In this document: positions 1 through 7,976 of the stretch, one piece after another
How the letters are laid out: each line of letters opens with the position of its first letter
How positions within the stretch are numbered: the stretch's first letter is position 1
Source of the DNA: Streptomyces sp. V4I2
GTDB taxonomy: Bacteria; Actinomycetota; Actinomycetes; Streptomycetales; Streptomycetaceae
DNA: 64,000 nucleotides
Assembly: GCF_030817655.1 (NCBI RefSeq)
Contig: NZ_JAUSZM010000003.1
Span: 10,540,001 to 10,604,000, forward strand
Reading direction: 5' to 3'
The notes under the pieces: generated by a model
What the model was told of the DNA's origin: nothing
What the model saw: only the letters and a program-made list of their open reading frames with translations
Database searches by the model: none
Translations under genes and position numbers: made by a program

Positions 1-277
1 AGCGGCGGCGCTGCTGCCTGCGCAGGGGGATGGTCTTGGCACCGATCTTCTCGATGTAGTGCATGGACAGGGCCATGCCGTTGATGTCGAGTTGCGGGGC
101 GTTGCCATCGGGGGTGGCGAAGGTGAACTCGTAGTCCTTCTCGAACTCCTTGAGCACCTGAGCCATCTCGACCAGGAAGAACCCGGTCGAGATCGACTTG
201 ACCTCGGCCGGCTTGGCCAGCGGCAGCTGGCGGCCGGACGAGATGATGATCAGTGCGCGACGCTTGGTGGTGGGCAT
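1..277 (-). CDS. DJ-1/PfpI-type amidotransferase-like protein, N-terminal part
   Basis: Only the first 92 codons are in the window; the gene runs off the left edge. After the start comes a beta strand of hydrophobic residues (ALIIISSG, about residues 8-15), then STGFFLVEM, the region where DJ-1/PfpI proteins place a conserved acidic residue (E about 38), then a DYEFTFATPDG strand. This matches the N-terminal fold of the DJ-1/PfpI family (glyoxalase III, chaperone or protease-like enzymes). The catalytic cysteine lies outside the window. The ATG at 277 has AGGGAG about 8 nt upstream. It reads in the same direction as the two SDR genes upstream and may be co-transcribed with them. The family is likely; the function is open. 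Confidence 0.7.
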   Translation of the reverse strand, partial: MPTTKRRALIIISSGRQLPLAKPAEVKSISTGFFLVEMAQVLKEFEKDYEFTFATPDGNAPQLDINGMALSMHYIEKIGAKTIPLRRQQRRR

Positions 278-580
278 GACGGGGCTCCCTTCAGTGGGCC
301 TCGATGGCGTGGGAGGGGTGGGCCCGGCCGGCCCACTCCTGATTGTGCTGCTGTTGGTTGTGCGGGGCGAGTTGCCCGGGCTGCCGACCGAGAGGCATCC
401 GCAACGGGGGCGGCATGGCGCTTGCGGAAGCGGGTGACGTCGAATTTCGCTGGAGAAGGACCTGCTGCCTGCGGGGGTGAGGGAGCCTGGGCGGGTGTGC
501 CACCCGGGCTCTCTCAGGTGCCGGCGGTGCGGGTGCACGCCGTGGTGTGGGCGTGTCATGGCCCGCGGGCCGGGCGTTTT
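278..580. other. Intergenic region with an imperfect stem-loop
   Basis: No convincing gene in about 300 bases. An imperfect hairpin lies at about 484-516 (GAGCC...GGGTG facing CACCCGGGCTC) and a GGCCCGCGGGCC palindrome at about 560-571, just past the SDR stop. Either could act as a terminator or attenuator between the SDR gene and the PfpI-like gene. Confidence 0.4.
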
Positions 581-1399
581 CTACTTGCCTTCCGCGGCCT
601 TGGACACGTGCGCCCACTCGGCCCAGGTCTCCAGGCGCTGCTGGTAGACCTGCGGTGCCATCAGAGTCGGCCCCTCCCCGAAGAACACGCGCAGCGGCGG
701 CTCCTCGGCGTCGACGATCGTGAGGATCGCGGACTTGAAGCCGACCGGCTCCGGGAGGACGACCTGCGCCCGCCGCGCGGCCATGTTCTCGTGCAGAGCC
801 GCGTACGCGGGATGCGCGTCGGCGACGATGGCGGATGCACCGGACCAGTCGGTGGCGAAGCCGCCGGGTTCGACCAGGGTGACCTTGATGCCGAAGCCGG
901 CGACTTCCTGGGCGAGTGCGTCCGTCATCCCTTCCAGCGCCCACTTCGACGCATGGTAGGCACCGAGAGTCGGGAACGCGACGATGCCGCCCATGGTCGA
1001 GATCTGGATGATGTGGCCCGCGCGCTGCTCGCGGAGGATAGGGAGGACCGCCTGCGTGACATGGAAAACACCGAACAGGTTCGTCTCGATCTGGTCGCGC
1101 AGCTGCTGCTCGGTGATCTCCTCGACCGTTCCGAAGAGCCCGTAGCCCGCGTTGTTGATGACGACGTCGATCCGCCCGAACGTCTCGTGCGCGGACTTCA
1201 CCGCAGCGAACACCTGGTCGCGGTTGGTGACGTCGAGCTCGACCGGGAGGACAGCGTCGCCGTACTGCTCGACCAGGCCACTCAGAGTGTCCGTGTTGCG
1301 GGCGGTCGCTGCGACCTTATCGCCACGCTCGAGGGCGCCGAGGGCGAACTCGCGGCCAAAGCCTTTCGACGCGCCGGTGATGAACCAAACTTTGCTCAT
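581..1399 (-). CDS. Short-chain dehydrogenase/reductase (SDR), copy 1
   Basis: 272-residue classical SDR: Rossmann motif TGASKGFG (8-15), NNAG (82-85), catalytic Ser about 134 and Tyr148/Lys152 in YHASK. Such enzymes reduce carbonyls or oxidise alcohols with NAD(P)H in the cytoplasm; the substrate cannot be read from sequence. The start at MSKVW is chosen because GGAGG lies about 8 nt upstream and the paralogue at 1506-2324 starts identically; a longer frame reaching further upstream has no ribosome site. It is the same length as copy 2 and ends in the same residues (WAEWAHVSKAAEGK), so the pair is a tandem duplication with a nearly identical 3' end. It is probably transcribed with copy 2 from the promoter beyond 2324. 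Confidence 0.93.
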   Translation of the reverse strand: MSKVWFITGASKGFGREFALGALERGDKVAATARNTDTLSGLVEQYGDAVLPVELDVTNRDQVFAAVKSAHETFGRIDVVINNAGYGLFGTVEEITEQQLRDQIETNLFGVFHVTQAVLPILREQRAGHIIQISTMGGIVAFPTLGAYHASKWALEGMTDALAQEVAGFGIKVTLVEPGGFATDWSGASAIVADAHPAYAALHENMAARRAQVVLPEPVGFKSAILTIVDAEEPPLRVFFGEGPTLMAPQVYQQRLETWAEWAHVSKAAEGK

Positions 1400-1505
1400 G
1401 ATGTAAACCTCCTGTTGGTATGGGCGGCGGTAGCGGCCCGCAGCTCCACGGTCACTGGCGGGCCGCATCGGCCCGACGTGTCGTGGCCCGCGGGCCGGGG
1501 GTTTT

Positions 1506-2324
1506 CTACTTGCCTTCCGCGGCCTTGGACACGTGCGCCCACTCGGCCCACTCGGCCAGGCGCTGCTGGTACACCGCGGGCACCCACTGGGAGGGCTCCT
1601 CGCCGAAGAACACGCGCAGCGGCGGCTCCTCGGCGTCGACAAGCTGGAGGATCGCACCGCCAACACCCTCGGGGCCGGGCATCTGGGTGGAGGCGCCCAT
1701 CTCGTTCAGCGACGCGTGCAGGGGGCCGTAGGCGTCCTGGCGGTGCGCGGTGAAGACCGACGAGCTCGCGAAGTCGGTGGCGAAGCCGCCGGGTTCGATC
1801 ACCGTGACCTTGATGCCGAAGGCCGCGACTTCCTGGGAGAGTGCCTCGCTCAGGCCTTCCAGCGCCCACTTGGAGGCGCTGTAGCCGCCCGCGCCGCCGA
1901 AGGTGGCCACCCCCATGGCCGAGGAGATCTGGACGATGTGGCCGCTGCCCTGCGCACGCAGGACGGGCAGTACCGCCTGCGTGACGTGGAAGACGCCGAA
2001 CACATTGGTCTCCAGCTGGTCGCGCAGTTCCTGCTCGCCGAGTTCCTCCACGGCGCCGATCAGGGAGTAACCGGCGTTGTTGACCACCACGTCCAGCCGG
2101 CCGAACCGCTCCTTGGCCGCCGTGACGGCCTCGAACACCTGCGCACGGTCGGTGACGTCCAGACGCAGCGGCAGCACGGCGTCACCGAACCGCTCGACCA
2201 GGTCGGCCACCGCCTTGGTGTCCCGGGCGGTGGCCGCGACCTTGTCGCCGCGCTCCAGGGCGGCGAGGGCGAACTCGCGGCCGAAGCCGCGCGACGAACC
2301 GGTGATGAACCAGACCTTGCTCAT
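1506..2324 (-). CDS. Short-chain dehydrogenase/reductase (SDR), copy 2
   Basis: 272-residue classical SDR with TGSSRGFG (8-15), NNAG (82-85), and Tyr148/Lys152 in YSASK. Start MSKVW with GGAGG upstream, as in copy 1. It is the promoter-proximal gene of the leftward SDR-SDR-(PfpI) set: two operator-like repeats (2364-2405) lie 40-80 bases upstream. About 75 bases spanning the last codons and the downstream GGCCCGCGGGCC palindrome are nearly the same as in copy 1, which marks the extent of a recent duplication or gene conversion. NAD(P)-dependent oxidoreductase in the cytoplasm; substrate unknown. Confidence 0.93.
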   Translation of the reverse strand: MSKVWFITGSSRGFGREFALAALERGDKVAATARDTKAVADLVERFGDAVLPLRLDVTDRAQVFEAVTAAKERFGRLDVVVNNAGYSLIGAVEELGEQELRDQLETNVFGVFHVTQAVLPVLRAQGSGHIVQISSAMGVATFGGAGGYSASKWALEGLSEALSQEVAAFGIKVTVIEPGGFATDFASSSVFTAHRQDAYGPLHASLNEMGASTQMPGPEGVGGAILQLVDAEEPPLRVFFGEEPSQWVPAVYQQRLAEWAEWAHVSKAAEGK

Positions 2325-2363
2325 GACGTAAACCTCCTGTGGGGATGGACGGCCACCCATAAG

Positions 2364-2405
2364 CGGGATGACTATCCCGATTAACTATACGGGATGAACG
2401 TCCCG
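2364..2405. promoter_or_regulatory. Twin operator-like inverted repeats upstream of the SDR pair
   Basis: Two 16-bp inverted repeats, CGGGATGACTATCCCG (2364-2379) and CGGGATGAACGTCCCG (2390-2405), lie 26 bp apart, on about the same face of the helix. Between them, read leftward, is TATAGT, a plausible -10 box. This is the layout expected of a repressor with two sites over the SDR promoter, perhaps TetR-like. No regulator gene is next to it; only an SDR remnant lies on the other side. Confidence 0.6.
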
Positions 2406-2409
2406 CTTT

Positions 2410-2640
2410 CGAGTTGGCTGTGGAGGCGGGCAGCGGCAGCGGCCCGCAGCCCCACGCTCAGCGGCCTTGCGCTGATGTGATCTCCTCCGGCGTCACCCTT
2501 CGGCTCGCCGCGACCGTCGGGGCCGACGTGGCTCGCGCCCGGAAGGTCCTGTGTCGCCGTGTACAAGGTCGGCAGTGCGCCGTCCTTGTCGTCCTGGGCG
2601 AGGAACTTGCTCGCGATCGGCCCAATGGCGCGGGCGCCCT
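2410..2640 (-). pseudogene. C-terminal remnant of another SDR
   Basis: The leftward frame contains ARAIGPIASKFLAQDDKDGA followed by LPTLYTATQDLPGASHVGPD. The second stretch matches the usual C-terminal part of Streptomyces SDRs (GALPTLYAAT...G..Y.GPDG). The N-terminal two thirds are absent and no start is visible. It abuts the twin operators, so the original upstream neighbour of the SDR pair has been lost. Confidence 0.5.
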
Positions 2641-2808
2641 CGTCTGTTCCGCCCCTGCCTGCAGGGTTCGCGCGACTTGACTTGGTGCAGAGGATGATCA
2701 AGATCCACTCCCGCACCGCGCCGCTATGTAAGGCCGACCGTCGTGACCTCAACCGATAGCTGCTCCTGCCTGGCCCCGACCGGCGGCCCATTCCGCAGCT
2801 ATGGATAA

Positions 2809-3385
2809 CCAGGATCACCAGTACTCGTCCAGGCCCTCGGACGCTCGTCCAAGGTCGCGGTCGCGAAGTACGCCTGGTCCGGCAGGGAGAGGCTGGGCTT
2901 GCTGCGGGTGCGCGAGGACGTGATCGTGCTGCACGCGATGCGCTGGCCGGACGAGATCCGTGAGCCTTCTGAGCTGCTGCCGCCGCCCGTGGAGCTGACG
3001 GAGGACGAGATCGAGGGGGCGCTCGCTCTGATGGAGAGCAATGAGCCGTGAGGATCTCGACGGGCCGGAGTTCCAGGACGAATACACCGACGCCATGGCG
3101 AAGATCATCGAAGCGAAGCGGGAGGACCGTGAGCTGCCCGAGGCGCCGGAGCCCGGGGAGCCGGGCAAGGTGTTGGACCTCATGGCCGCCCTGACCCAGT
3201 CCGTGCAGCAGGCCAAAGCCTCCCGCGGCGAAGGCGCGGAAGCCGCAGTGCACGACCTGCCGGCGAAGAAGACCACGAAGAAGACGGCAGCGAAGAAGCA
3301 GCCGGCCAAAAAGGCCGCCGCGAAGAAGACCACCAAGAAGACGGCGGCGAAGAAGACGTCGGGACGCCGACCGCGCAGTGCCTGA
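2809..3385 (+). pseudogene. ku: Ku (NHEJ) protein, 5'-truncated and frameshifted
   Basis: Bacterial Ku binds DNA ends and recruits LigD in non-homologous end joining. The frame from about 2821 reads SSKVAVAKYAW then RERLGLLRVREDVIVLHAMR and WPDEIREP, the conserved C-terminal half of the Ku core, and stops at 3049-3051. One base earlier the next frame opens (ATG at 3041) with MSREDLDGPEFQDEY, the natural continuation, and ends in a Lys/Ala-rich tail (about residues 75-110 of that frame), as in actinobacterial Ku. A one-base shift at about 3040 therefore splits the gene. A TAA at 2806 and missing upstream homology show loss of roughly the first half. Nonfunctional unless the tail fragment is made alone. 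Confidence 0.8.
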
Positions 3386-3447
3386 CCCCGGGCAGTGTGG
3401 TGGCCCGGATCGAGGAACGCTCACCTGGTCCACGGCCACTGAGTGGT

Positions 3448-3680
3448 GTGCATCGTGAAGTTGCAGGTCATGGGTCTGGTGTGCGCGGGGTTCATGGTGC
3501 TCGTGCTGGTCGTGGGCGGACGACTTCGGTGAAGATCGTCGGTCACCGGGAGACTTCGCGGTTCGTCAGGACCAGCAGGGCCCTCACCAGAGCAGTCGCC
3601 CACTTCGGGTCGGTGCGGACCTCGCCGAGAACGCGTGTGTGCGCTGATGTTGAACCGGGTTCGTTGGATCTTCACGAACG
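3448..3680 (-). mobile_element. End fragment of the IS5-type element seen whole at 5049-6693
   Basis: About 180 bases from the GTGCATCG terminus at 3448 inward closely match, in inverted orientation, the right end of the complete element at about 6500-6693. The leftward frame ending at 3543 reads VRTDPKWATALVRALLVLTN then REVSR, the last residues of its transposase. The rest of this copy is gone. It lies directly upstream of the esterase gene. Confidence 0.75.
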
Positions 3681-3750
3681 AGTGACCCGCGACGGCGGAG
3701 GTGGGCGGGGAAGTCCCGGGAGATTTCCCAGAGTTGACAGTGTTACGTTC

Positions 3751-4935
3751 ATGGACATGCCGATGGGATATGTGGCGACGACCGCGCTCTTAACCTGGTG
3801 CACCTTCTTCGCCGTTGTCGCGCCACGTCGGCCTCGGCCACTGGGGACCCTGAGTTTCTGGTTCGGCCTGGGCCTCAACGAGGTGCCGTTCGTGGGCATC
3901 TATGTCCTGGTGGCCTCCACGGCACTGGCCGCCGCCCAGGGCGATCTGGATTCGGCGGGCGCCAGGGTGGCGGCCGCGGTGGCCGCCGTCGCCACCGTCG
4001 GCCTTGCTGTCTCCGCCTGGCGGGGCCTGCGGACGGATCAGGTGGTCGGGCGGGCTCTTGAGCAGGGCCTCGGGATCGGCTGGCGGGATCGTGTGCACGC
4101 ACCGCTGCGCCGCCACCGGCCCTGGGCCCGCATCCTGCTGCTGCCGGGCCTGATGCGGCGGCGTGACGTGGAGCGGATCCCCAACATCCGCTACGGGGAC
4201 GCCGGGCGCCGGAATCTCCTCGACATCTACCGCCGCCGCGACACACCGCGGAACGCGCCGGTCCTGGTCTACTTCCACGGCGGCGGCTACACCAGCGGAG
4301 CGAAGAACCGCGAGGCACGGCCCCTGCTCTACCGGCTTGCCGGTCAGGGGTGGGTATGCATCAGCGCCAACTACCGGCTGCGGCCCCAGACGACTTTCCC
4401 CGGCCACCAGATCGACGCCAAGAAGGTCATCGCCTGGGTCCGCGAGCATGCGCCCGAGTACGGCGCCGATCCGTCGAGGCTGTTCGTGGCGGGCAGCTCC
4501 GCCGGCTCCAACCTGGCGGCCGTGTGCGCGCTCACGCCGAACGCCCCGGTGTTCCAGCCCGGATTCGAGTCGGCCGACACGTCGGTCACCGCGGCGATCT
4601 GCCTCTATGGCTACTACGGCCACTTCTTCGGCGAGGAGCCCGACGCAACGCCGTCCCCGAACCAACCGTATGCGTACCTCAACCCCGGTGCGCCACCGTT
4701 CCTCATCGCCCACGGCACCAAGGACGCGCTGGCGACCGTCGAGGGCGCTCGGAACTTCGTCGACCGGCTGCGCCGTGTCTCGGACAGCACCGTGGTCTAT
4801 GCCGAACTGCCCGGCGGACAGCACGCGTTCGACCTGTTCCACTCCCCGCGCTTCGAGGCAGTCGTGGACGGCGTCGAAGCCTTCGCCGCCTGGGTCCTGG
4901 CTGCTCCGCAGCGCACTCCTGACTCAGCCCGTTAG
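3751..4935 (+). CDS. Alpha/beta-hydrolase esterase with N-terminal membrane segments
   Basis: 394-residue protein. The first about 100 residues hold hydrophobic stretches (MGYVATTALLTWCTFFAVVA; GARVAAAVAAVATVGLAVSA), probably two to three membrane passes. The rest is a hormone-sensitive-lipase/carboxylesterase-like domain: oxyanion motif HGGGY (about 172), nucleophile elbow GSSAG (Ser about 250), catalytic Asp in HGTKDALA and His in GGQHAFD near the end. It likely hydrolyses short esters at the membrane. Starts at ATG 3751, 3757 and 3763 are all possible and none has a strong ribosome site. TTGACA at 3734 may be a -35 element. An IS end fragment lies upstream and IS debris follows. Confidence 0.85.
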   Translation: MDMPMGYVATTALLTWCTFFAVVAPRRPRPLGTLSFWFGLGLNEVPFVGIYVLVASTALAAAQGDLDSAGARVAAAVAAVATVGLAVSAWRGLRTDQVVGRALEQGLGIGWRDRVHAPLRRHRPWARILLLPGLMRRRDVERIPNIRYGDAGRRNLLDIYRRRDTPRNAPVLVYFHGGGYTSGAKNREARPLLYRLAGQGWVCISANYRLRPQTTFPGHQIDAKKVIAWVREHAPEYGADPSRLFVAGSSAGSNLAAVCALTPNAPVFQPGFESADTSVTAAICLYGYYGHFFGEEPDATPSPNQPYAYLNPGAPPFLIAHGTKDALATVEGARNFVDRLRRVSDSTVVYAELPGGQHAFDLFHSPRFEAVVDGVEAFAAWVLAAPQRTPDSAR

Positions 4936-5048
4936 GTCGTTTCTGATGGCTCTTGCTGGGTGGTTGGATCAGGGTCGGGGCTGGGATGGGGGCCGTATGG
5001 TGCGGCGACGCGAACTGACGGATGCGCAGTAGCGGGAGATTGAAACCC
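4936..5048 (+). mobile_element. Left-end remnant of a different IS5-type element
   Basis: The sequence resembles the left part of an IS5-type element, including a start-like VRRRELTDAQ (about 5000-5029) that hits TAG at once. The complete IS beginning at 5049 interrupts it. No other half was recognised. Confidence 0.45.
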
Positions 5049-5250
5049 GTGCATCGTGAAGTTCGCAGGTCGCGGGACTGGTGTGAGGTGCGGGCGGGAT
5101 ACTCGCGCTGATCGTCGGTCGGTGTCCACGGTGAAGATCGTCTGGCATGTCGGCCGGGGGCGTTGTCGGGTTCGGCTGCGGTGACCGTGCTGCCGCTTTT
5201 ACGATCCGTCACCGGACCGGTACGTCGGGAGACTGTGGGAGGGCGTGGGG

Positions 5251-5706
5251 ATGCGGGAGCTGGAGCGGATCACGGCTCGCCGGGGTGAACTGGACACACT
5301 CGCCGAGGAGTTGGCCAAGCAGCTGCAGGAGGTCCAGGCCGAGCGGGAGGAATTGATCGTCGCCGAGCGGGTTTTGAACCGGCTGGCCGAGCAGGACCGG
5401 GCCGCGGAACAGGACACCGCTGCCGTCGCCCCAACTCCCGCCCGGGTGGCTGGCCGGGCAGTCCTGTTGATTCCGCACCGCAGTGAGGCTGAGGACGAGG
5501 TCGCGCTGCCCGACGACTACCGCACGATCCTGGCGATCGTGCGGGACGCAGACGGCCCGGTGCAGGTCAGGGCGGTCGGTGAGCGGCTGAGCCTGGACAC
5601 CTCGGCGCGCGGCAAGTTGGAGCCGCTGCGGGCGAAGATGACCAAGCTCGCCGACCGAGGCTGGCTGCACAAACGGGGCGACGGGCGATTCACCGCGCGG
5701 TTGTGA
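5251..5706 (+). CDS. IS-borne coiled-coil/winged-helix accessory protein
   Basis: 151 residues. The N-terminal about 55 residues (ELDTLAEELAKQLQEVQAER...) are a heptad-rich coiled coil. A variable linker follows, then a C-terminal domain of about 65 residues (LPDDYRTILAIVRDADGPVQ ... LRAKMTKLADRGWLHKRGDG) that reads as a winged helix with a closing FTARL wing. ATG 5251 is preferred over GTG 5245 because GGGAGG lies 7 nt before it. It is inside the IS, ahead of the transposase, with about 50 nt between them. The protein at 55168-55755 has the same build and a related C-terminus but precedes an unrelated (ISKra4) transposase. Inference: a DNA-binding accessory or regulator of transposition. No known name. 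Confidence 0.75.
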   Translation: MRELERITARRGELDTLAEELAKQLQEVQAEREELIVAERVLNRLAEQDRAAEQDTAAVAPTPARVAGRAVLLIPHRSEAEDEVALPDDYRTILAIVRDADGPVQVRAVGERLSLDTSARGKLEPLRAKMTKLADRGWLHKRGDGRFTARL

Positions 5707-5758
5707 TTGCGCGCGGCAGGGCGTAACTGGCGGGCCCCCGGCGGCAGTTGAGTTTGGT

Positions 5759-6598
5759 GTGAAGAAAGCCAACAGCACCGTCGGGGACCCTGACGGCCTT
5801 GTCTACACCGCCCGCCTGCCGCTGTCGAGCGCCACCCTGAATTGGCTCGCTGACCTGATCCGCGGCCATCTGAAAAAGATTGACTCCAGGTGGCGGTCCC
5901 TGCCCGCGGGGAAGATCGCGGGCATCGTGCTGGCGGTACTGCGCTGTGACCAGCGGCCGGGCGACCTGGCCGGCGGCAACGGGATACACCGCACCACCGT
6001 GACCCGGTGGGTGCGGGAGGTCGTCGGTCTGTTGGCTGCCCGCGCCCCGCGCCTGGACCGCGCCCTCAAAAAGATCGCCCACAAGGGTGGCGGGGTGGTG
6101 TTGCTGGACGGCACGCTGATCCGCACCCGGCGGCGCACCGGAACCGAGAACCGGAAGAACTACTCCGGCAAGAGCAAATGCCATGGCCTGCTCGTCATCG
6201 CGCTCACCGACGACCGCGGCCGACTGCTCTGGGTCTCGGCGGCCCGGCCCGGACGGACCTCGGAGATCACCGCCTGCCGACACGACCAGCTCACCGCCAA
6301 GCTGCGGGCGGCCGGTCTCGGCGCCATCGCCGACCTGGGCTTCGTCGGGCTCGACGACAGCGGTCCCGACGCCGACCCGGCGGTGATCACCGGCTACAAG
6401 GCCACCCGGAACCGGCCCCTGACCCGCGGCCAGAAGCTGTCGAACACCGCACTGGCAGCGGTCCGGGCACCGGTGGAGCACAGCTTCGCCCACCTCAAGA
6501 ACTGGCGCGTGCTCGGCAAGGTCCGCACCGACCCGACGTGGGCGACCACCCTGGTCAGGTCCCTGCTCGTCCTCACCAACCGTGAAGTTTCCCGGTGA
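5759..6598 (+). CDS. IS5-family DDE transposase (DDE_Tnp_4 type)
   Basis: 279 residues, GTG start. An N-terminal helix-turn-helix (LAGGNGIHRTTVTRWVREVV, about 70-89) precedes the catalytic core: Asp117 in LLDGT, Asp192 in ADLGF, Glu240 in APVEHSF, with YSGKSKCHG in the expected place. The frame is complete with all three acidic residues, so the element may be active. The stop lies about 95 bases from the right terminus. Confidence 0.9.
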   Translation: MKKANSTVGDPDGLVYTARLPLSSATLNWLADLIRGHLKKIDSRWRSLPAGKIAGIVLAVLRCDQRPGDLAGGNGIHRTTVTRWVREVVGLLAARAPRLDRALKKIAHKGGGVVLLDGTLIRTRRRTGTENRKNYSGKSKCHGLLVIALTDDRGRLLWVSAARPGRTSEITACRHDQLTAKLRAAGLGAIADLGFVGLDDSGPDADPAVITGYKATRNRPLTRGQKLSNTALAAVRAPVEHSFAHLKNWRVLGKVRTDPTWATTLVRSLLVLTNREVSR

Positions 6599-6723
6599 CC
6601 GACGATCTTCACCGAAGTCATCCACCCACGACCAGCATGAGCATCCCGAACCCCGCGCACACCAGACCCATGACCAGCAACATCACGATGCACAATGCTC
6701 ACTGGGCAGCTGCTTCGCCGATC

Positions 6724-6933
6724 CTACGAATCGGGCTCCTGGCGCAGGTCCAGGAAGCAGCGACGTCGCACGCCGGGCTCCCCGGGCTCCCGGGTGGTGC
6801 GGTCCGCCGGCGCGATGGCCCACCGCGCGGCGAGCAGCTCCTGGACCGCGAACGCGGATGCGTCATCGGCAGCGGCGACCTCCACCACGGCCAGCCCCGG
6901 TACTGCCACATGTGCTTCGTTGATCGGCCTCAT
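6724..6933 (-). CDS. DUF6207 family small protein
   Basis: 69 residues. MRPINEAHVAVPGLAVVEVA, then DRTTREPGEPGV and CFLDLRQEP, match a small, very conserved Streptomyces family of unknown function (DUF6207). The ATG at 6933 is chosen because family members begin M.PINE.HV; the frame is open further upstream without a better start. Its 3' end lies about 30 bases from the IS right terminus. It reads in the same direction as the two small genes upstream. Confidence 0.75.
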   Translation of the reverse strand: MRPINEAHVAVPGLAVVEVAAADDASAFAVQELLAARWAIAPADRTTREPGEPGVRRRCFLDLRQEPDS

Positions 6934-7027
6934 GCACGGCATTACGCGCTGGCGCCCCCGGGAGTTCTCCGGTGCCGGCAGCTTCACCCGACCGAGTCCG
7001 CAACGGGCATGGTCGTGGCGAGCTGGT

Positions 7028-7234
7028 CTAGGAGCGCGTGCTGACGAAGCGCACGCCCGGGCCCCACTTCTCCATCACGGGGGTCATGCACCACTGGCAC
7101 AACGGGCTGCCGCCGCTGCCGTACACGTGGGTGGGACGCTGGCATCCGGAACAGGGGCCGACCAGGCCGCCGGGGCAGGTCAGGGCGGAGGGGTCCGGTT
7201 CCGCGACCGGGGGAGCGGGAGTGGTGGTGGTCAT
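7028..7234 (-). CDS. Small cysteine-rich (zinc-ribbon-like) protein
   Basis: 68 residues with CSGCQRP and CQWCMTPV, two CxxC pairs about 18 residues apart, suggesting a zinc-binding knuckle. The start ATG at 7234 overlaps the stop of the DUF6233-like gene (ATGA), so the two are translationally coupled. No function known; similar small proteins occur beside plasmid-transfer and integrative-element genes of Streptomyces. Confidence 0.65.
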   Translation of the reverse strand: MTTTTPAPPVAEPDPSALTCPGGLVGPCSGCQRPTHVYGSGGSPLCQWCMTPVMEKWGPGVRFVSTRS

Positions 7235-7482
7235 CGCGTGGTCCTGTTCTGGGTGACCGGTGGGGGCCACTGCGGCTGCAGCTTACGACCAGCTGGTACT
7301 GACGTTCGATCAACGCGCCCCGGGCGGCCGGCGCCAGCCACCCGCCGCCGTATCGGCCGGGTGGCTAAGTCGAGGATGTGGAGCTGGACGTCGGGCTGGC
7401 AGTGGGTGCAGGCGCGGAGTCCGGCGGTGAGCAGGCGGCGGGCTTCGTCGCGGTCGACGGGGCGCAGGCGGGTGCCTTTCAT
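7231..7482 (-). pseudogene. DUF6233-like protein, C-terminal part
   Basis: The leftward frame contains RLRPVDRDEARRLLTAGLRA followed by CTHCQPDVQLHILDL, characteristic of the end of DUF6233 proteins, small Streptomyces proteins of unknown role. The expected N-terminal helical region is missing because a rightward polymerase fragment begins at about 7491. An ATG at 7482 could still start an 83-residue product. Its stop overlaps the start of the next gene by ATGA, so the pair was an operon before truncation. Confidence 0.5.
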
Positions 7483-7490
7483 GTGGCACG

Positions 7491-7943
7491 CTGCCCGCCG
7501 CCGCGACCGTCCGCCGGGCCTTCGACCGGCACGTCCTGGACGGCGCCGACGCCCGCGCCGCCCTGCTCGACCTCGTGGTCCGCCTCGGCATCCTGCTGCG
7601 CCGGCGCGGCCAGGCGGCCCGTGCGCTGACGCTGACATTGAAGTTCGCCGGCGGCACATCGTGGGAGAAGACCCGCCGCCTGCCTGAGCCGTCCGCGCAT
7701 GACGACGATCTGCGCGTCCTGGCCTACCAGTTGATGGATGCTGCCGGTCTGCAGCGCGGCCGCCTGACCGGACTCGCCCTCAAAGGCGACGACCTGGTCG
7801 ATGCCGACCAGGCCGCAGAGCAGATCAGCCTCGACGGCGCCCGCGAGGCCCGGCTGGTGGCCGAGGCGGCCATCGACCGCGGCCGGGACAAGTTCGGCCC
7901 CGGCATCATCGGCCCGGCCACCGTCTTCCGGCGCGCCTCATGA
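7491..7943 (+). pseudogene. Y-family DNA polymerase (DinB/ImuB type), C-terminal domain only
   Basis: From about 7510 the frame reads FDRHVLDGADARAALLDLVV and RLGILLRRRGQAARALTLTL, KFAGGTSWEKTRRL, and ends IIGPATVFRRAS, the little-finger domain of Streptomyces translesion polymerases. The palm with its acidic residues is absent and the fragment abuts the oppositely oriented DUF6233 piece, so this is a recombination junction. An internal GTG at 7575 could start 122 codons, but no catalytic activity is possible. Confidence 0.75.
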
Positions 7944-7976
7944 CCGAGCCGTTCCTGCTGTGTGGAGGTGAGGCGT

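Larger units (their letters stand above)
5049..6693. mobile_element. Complete two-ORF IS5-type insertion sequence
   Basis: The ends are imperfect inverted repeats: left GTGCATCGTGAAGTTCGCAG (5049-), right, read inward, GTGCATCGTGATGTTGCTGG (ending 6693), with GGTCTGGTGTG / GGACTGGTGTG further in. Between them lie a coiled-coil/winged-helix accessory gene (5251-5706) and a DDE transposase (5759-6598). The element is about 1.65 kb, long for IS5, because of the extra gene. Target duplications are not evident. It inserted next to an older IS5-type remnant; a fragment of a second copy lies inverted at 3448-3680. Confidence 0.8.

Noticed and set aside
59..1753. Very long open frame on the + strand over the SDR pair
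   Set aside because: It is antisense to two well-supported SDR genes and has low-complexity Arg/Asp-rich text with no family match; a GC-bias shadow.
3397..3750. 118-codon N-terminal extension of the esterase
   Set aside because: It crosses an IS end fragment and has no protein-like features; the membrane segment begins at 3751-3763.
3734..3771. TTGACA as a firm -35 box for the esterase
   Set aside because: No well-spaced -10 precedes the chosen start; kept only as a possibility in the gene entry.
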